This document shows positions 61,875-64,000 of a stretch of 64,000 bases of DNA, piece by piece. The position numbers and the translations under genes are program-made. This DNA comes from Mitsuaria sp. GD03876 (GTDB lineage Bacteria; Pseudomonadota; Gammaproteobacteria; Burkholderiales; Burkholderiaceae_C), in contig NZ_JAOCCU010000028.1 of the NCBI RefSeq assembly GCF_029840635.1, positions 18,602 to 82,601 on the forward strand. The letters are read 5' to 3'. Below the pieces are notes generated by a model. The model was not told where the DNA came from, searched no databases, and worked only from the letters and a program-made list of their open reading frames with translations. How positions within the stretch are numbered: the first letter of the stretch is position 1; every line of letters starts with the position of its first letter.

Positions 61875-62930
61875 TCAGGCAGAGAAGCGATACACCCCGT
61901 CCGCGTCCAGCGAGCGCCGCAACTGCCCGCCCAGCCACAGCCGGTTCAGGTGGGCCACCGCCTCGCCCATCGCGAAGGTCGTCTGGTGCAGGTCCAGCGG
62001 GCGCCGGAACATCATCGGCAGCAGCTCCGCCGCCTGGCAGGGCTTCGCGGCGCAGGCCTCGATCACTTCCGCCAGCCGTTCCTGGTGATGCTGCTGCAGT
62101 TGGTCGATGCGCGCGTGCAGGCCGCGGAACGGCTTGCCGTGCGCCGGCAGCACCAGGGTGTCGGCCGGCAGCACGGTCAGCCGCGCGAGCGAGTCCAGGT
62201 AGAGCTGCAGCGGATCCGCTTCCGGTTCCACGTCGACGACCGACACGTTGGTCGAGATCCGCGGCAGCACCATGTCGCCGGAGATCATCACGCCCAGGGT
62301 CTCGCTGAACAGGCTGATGTGCTCCGGCGCGTGGCCGTAGCCCACCAGGCAGCGCCAGTCGTGGTCGCCGATGCGCACCGTCATGCCGTCCATCAGCCGC
62401 CGGAAGGTCGCCGGGATGGCCGGCACCATGCTCGGGTAGTAGCTGGCGCGGCCGCGGATCTTGTCCAGCGCCGCCGGGTCGCTCAGGCCGTGGCTGCCGA
62501 AGAAGGCGGCCGCCGCCTCGCCGCCCATGCCGACCGTCGACGACGAGGCGAGCTTCGCCAGCTGGTAGTCCGTCGCGCTGATCCACAGCCGGCATTGCCA
62601 GCGTTCGGTCAGCCAGTGCGCCAGGCCCATGTGGTCGGGGTGGAAGTGGGTGACGATCACCCGCAGCACCGGCAGCCCGTCCAGCCGCTCGGCGAAGACC
62701 CGTTCCCAGTTCTCCTTCGTCGCGTCGCTGTGGATGCCGCAGTCGACGATGGTCCAGCCCTCGCGCCCGTCGATCGCGTCCCGCAGCAGCCACAGGTTGA
62801 TGTGGTCCAGCGCGAACGGCAGTCCCATCCGTACCCAGCGCAGGCCGGGCAGCAGGTCCAGCGCCTCGCCGGGGCCCGGCAGCACGTCGCCCAGGGGGTA
62901 GGTCAGTTCGGATTCGCGGGGGTTGGCCAT
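61875..62930 (-). CDS. MBL-fold metallo-hydrolase
   Basis: 351 residues. The zinc motif THFHPDHMG is preceded by GWTIVDCGIHSD. Further ligands lie in GYGHAPEHISL and LPAHGKPF, and a C-terminal helical region (RRPLDLHQTTFAMGEAVAHLNRL) follows. This architecture occurs in glyoxalase-II-like and LACTB2-like hydrolases. Members next to LiuR-type regulators are often taken to act on acyl-CoA thioesters, which is inference. It is divergent from the MerR gene across a shared operator. Confidence 0.85.
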   Translation of the reverse strand: MANPRESELTYPLGDVLPGPGEALDLLPGLRWVRMGLPFALDHINLWLLRDAIDGREGWTIVDCGIHSDATKENWERVFAERLDGLPVLRVIVTHFHPDHMGLAHWLTERWQCRLWISATDYQLAKLASSSTVGMGGEAAAAFFGSHGLSDPAALDKIRGRASYYPSMVPAIPATFRRLMDGMTVRIGDHDWRCLVGYGHAPEHISLFSETLGVMISGDMVLPRISTNVSVVDVEPEADPLQLYLDSLARLTVLPADTLVLPAHGKPFRGLHARIDQLQQHHQERLAEVIEACAAKPCQAAELLPMMFRRPLDLHQTTFAMGEAVAHLNRLWLGGQLRRSLDADGVYRFSA

Positions 62931-62939
62931 GGCTTTAGA

Positions 62940-62961
62940 CTTACGTTTACGTCAACGTCAT
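62940..62961. promoter_or_regulatory. LiuR-type operator between MBL and MerR genes
   Basis: cttacgtttacgtcaacgtc shares the core ACGTTTACGTNAACGT with the site before icmF. It sits in the 45-base divergent region, so one regulator molecule could control both the hydrolase gene and its own gene. Confidence 0.65.
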
Positions 62962-62975
62962 TTGCCAGTGTAGCC

Positions 62976-63437
62976 ATGAGCACCGAACCCCGCCCGACCC
63001 CGGTCGACGAGCTGTCCGAGGACGCGCTGCCCGAAGCCGGCGACGACGCGGGGCCGCTGTTCACCATCACCGAACTGGCGGCCGAATTCGACATCACCCC
63101 CCGCGCGATCCGCTTCTATGAGGACATGGGCCTGCTGACGCCGGCGCGCGCCGGCCGCAACCGCGTCTACACCCAGCGCGACCGCACGCGGCTGAAGCTG
63201 ACGCTGCGCGGCAAGCGGCTGGGCCTGTCGCTGCAGGACATCAAGCAGCTGGTCGACATGTACGACAGCCACTCGGACACGGTGCCGCAGCTGCGGGCCT
63301 TCCTGGGCGTGCTGGAGCAGCACCGCCGCCAGCTGCAGCAGCAGCTCGACGACATCCAGGTGACGCTGGCCGAGATCGCGCAGCACGAGGAGCGCTGCCA
63401 TGCGCTGCTGGCCGACGCCGGCCAGCCCGCGGACTGA
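62976..63437 (+). CDS. liuR: MerR family regulator, LiuR-like
   Basis: 153 residues. A ~28-residue acidic N-terminus is followed by the MerR winged helix: FTITELAAEFDITPRAIRFYEDMGLLTPARAGRNRVYTQRDRTRLKLTLRGKRLGLSLQDIKQLVDMYD. A C-terminal coiled coil (LGVLEQHRRQLQQQLDDIQVTLAEIAQHEERC) follows. Sequence and neighbouring operator match LiuR, which controls leucine/isovalerate and related acyl-CoA catabolism in beta- and gammaproteobacteria. There are no MerR-type metal Cys pairs; the single C-terminal Cys is not in a ligand motif. Confidence 0.82.
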   Translation: MSTEPRPTPVDELSEDALPEAGDDAGPLFTITELAAEFDITPRAIRFYEDMGLLTPARAGRNRVYTQRDRTRLKLTLRGKRLGLSLQDIKQLVDMYDSHSDTVPQLRAFLGVLEQHRRQLQQQLDDIQVTLAEIAQHEERCHALLADAGQPAD

Positions 63438-63441
63438 GGCG

Positions 63442-63834
63442 ATGAACGGACTGCACCTGACGGCCGACCTGTCCGGCTGCGCCAACGCGGCGCTGCTGAC
63501 CGACGGCGAGGGCCTGGCCCGCGACACGCGCGCGGCGGCCGAGGCCGCCGGCCTCTCGGTCGTCGGCGAGCACTGGCACCGCTTCCCCGACGGCGCCGCC
63601 GGCGAGCCCGGCGGCCTCACCGGCATGCTGCTGCTGGCGGAGTCGCATGTGGCGCTGCACACCTGGCCCGAGCTGGCCTCGGTGACGCTGGACGTCTACG
63701 TCTGCAACTACGGCGGCGACAACTCGGCCAAGGCCCGCGCGCTGATGGCGGCGCTGGTCGCGCTGTTCGCGCCGGAGACGGCGCAGCGGCAGGAACTCCA
63801 GCGCGGACGCCTGGGCGCGGCCGAAGCGGCCTAG
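63442..63834 (+). CDS. speD: S-adenosylmethionine decarboxylase proenzyme
   Basis: 130 residues, the short prokaryotic type. The self-cleavage site is in AESHVALHTWPE (Ser becomes the pyruvoyl group; His and the downstream Cys in YVCNYG complete the active site). It makes decarboxylated SAM for spermidine synthesis. The start follows the MerR stop by four bases, so it may be read with that gene. A polyamine synthase gene is not visible before the window ends. Confidence 0.9.
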   Translation: MNGLHLTADLSGCANAALLTDGEGLARDTRAAAEAAGLSVVGEHWHRFPDGAAGEPGGLTGMLLLAESHVALHTWPELASVTLDVYVCNYGGDNSAKARALMAALVALFAPETAQRQELQRGRLGAAEAA

Positions 63835-63936
63835 CGCCTCCCGAAAAATTTCCGGTTCGCCGCCGCCGGGGATCGGCGCGGGGCGCCGGGTTCACTAGAC
63901 TCTCGCCCGGGCCAGGGAAGGCCCGGGAGAAGAGGG

Positions 63937-64000
63937 TTGATCGACAACAAGATCGCGCTGGAACTGGTGCCCAAGGCGCCGCCAGCCGCGCCGCCGACAC
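63937..64000 (+). CDS. start of an unidentified gene, cut by the window end
   Basis: A TTG at 63937 preceded by GAAGAGGG begins MIDNKIALELVPKAPPAAPP, still open at the edge. Only 21 codons are visible, so no family can be named. The Pro/Ala run suggests a flexible N-terminal linker. Confidence 0.4.
   Translation, partial: MIDNKIALELVPKAPPAAPPT

Noticed and set aside
1..64000. Search by eye for CRISPR arrays, tRNA or rRNA genes, IS elements and an exosortase gene
   Set aside because: None found. Repeats present are short tandem or REP-like units, and no transposase, integrase or XrtA-like membrane protease was recognised.

Overview
The window is GC-rich DNA from a betaproteobacterium. I infer the order Burkholderiales, and within it the Roseateles/Mitsuaria/Rubrivivax (Sphaerotilaceae) neighbourhood. 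The reasons are the fused isobutyryl-CoA mutase IcmF, the LiuR-type MerR regulator, the DksA with a degenerate zinc finger, the run hslVU / dksA / zinc GTPase / corC-lnt-glyQS-gmhB-plsC, PEP-CTERM proteins and several soluble-signal chemoreceptors. The genus is not proven. No rRNA, tRNA, CRISPR array, insertion sequence or integrase was seen.

Layout. 0-10.5 kb: the end of an Abi-like gene, an AraC regulator facing a short-chain dehydrogenase, CreA with an acyltransferase, a cytochrome P450/ABM pair facing an ArsR regulator, a DUF72 protein, a diguanylate cyclase, a YdeI-like protein and a Ca2+/H+ antiporter. 10.5-12.3 kb: a NifQ-like protein and a less GC-rich gene pair that looks like an MqsR-type toxin with an unusual antitoxin. 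12.3-19.5 kb: two chemoreceptors, a small secreted protein and icmF. 19.6-23.6 kb: one uninterrupted 1313-codon gene holding four homologous PEP-CTERM proteins end to end, each joined to the next by a signal-peptide-like segment. 23.8-37.3 kb: a full nitrate-assimilation cluster (nasT, nasFED, an ANTAR/PilJ regulator, narK, nirBD, nasA, cobA). 37.2-40 kb: two toxin-antitoxin pairs flanking an MFS gene. 40-47.4 kb: a chemoreceptor, coaX, small proteins, a large protein with a nuclease-like motif and a LysE exporter. 47.5-64 kb: hslUV, a STAS-tailed protein, dksA, a zinc-type GTPase, corC, lnt, glyQS, gmhB, plsC, a YgjP-like metalloprotease, an MBL hydrolase facing the LiuR-like regulator, and speD.

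How parts work together. The nitrate region has two transcription units. Each has a sigma-54 -24/-12 element followed by a leader with ANTAR-type hexaloop hairpins and an intrinsic terminator. Two ANTAR proteins are encoded alongside. This gives nitrogen-limitation control at initiation and nitrate control by antitermination, over import (NasFED, NarK), reduction (NasA, NirBD) and siroheme synthesis (CobA). A nearly identical palindromic operator lies before icmF and between the MBL gene and the LiuR-like gene 43 kb away, suggesting one branched-chain acyl-CoA regulon.

The most unusual objects are the PEP-CTERM polyprotein, the MqsR-like toxin with its zinc-ribbon/ribbon-helix-helix partner, and the two ANTAR leaders.
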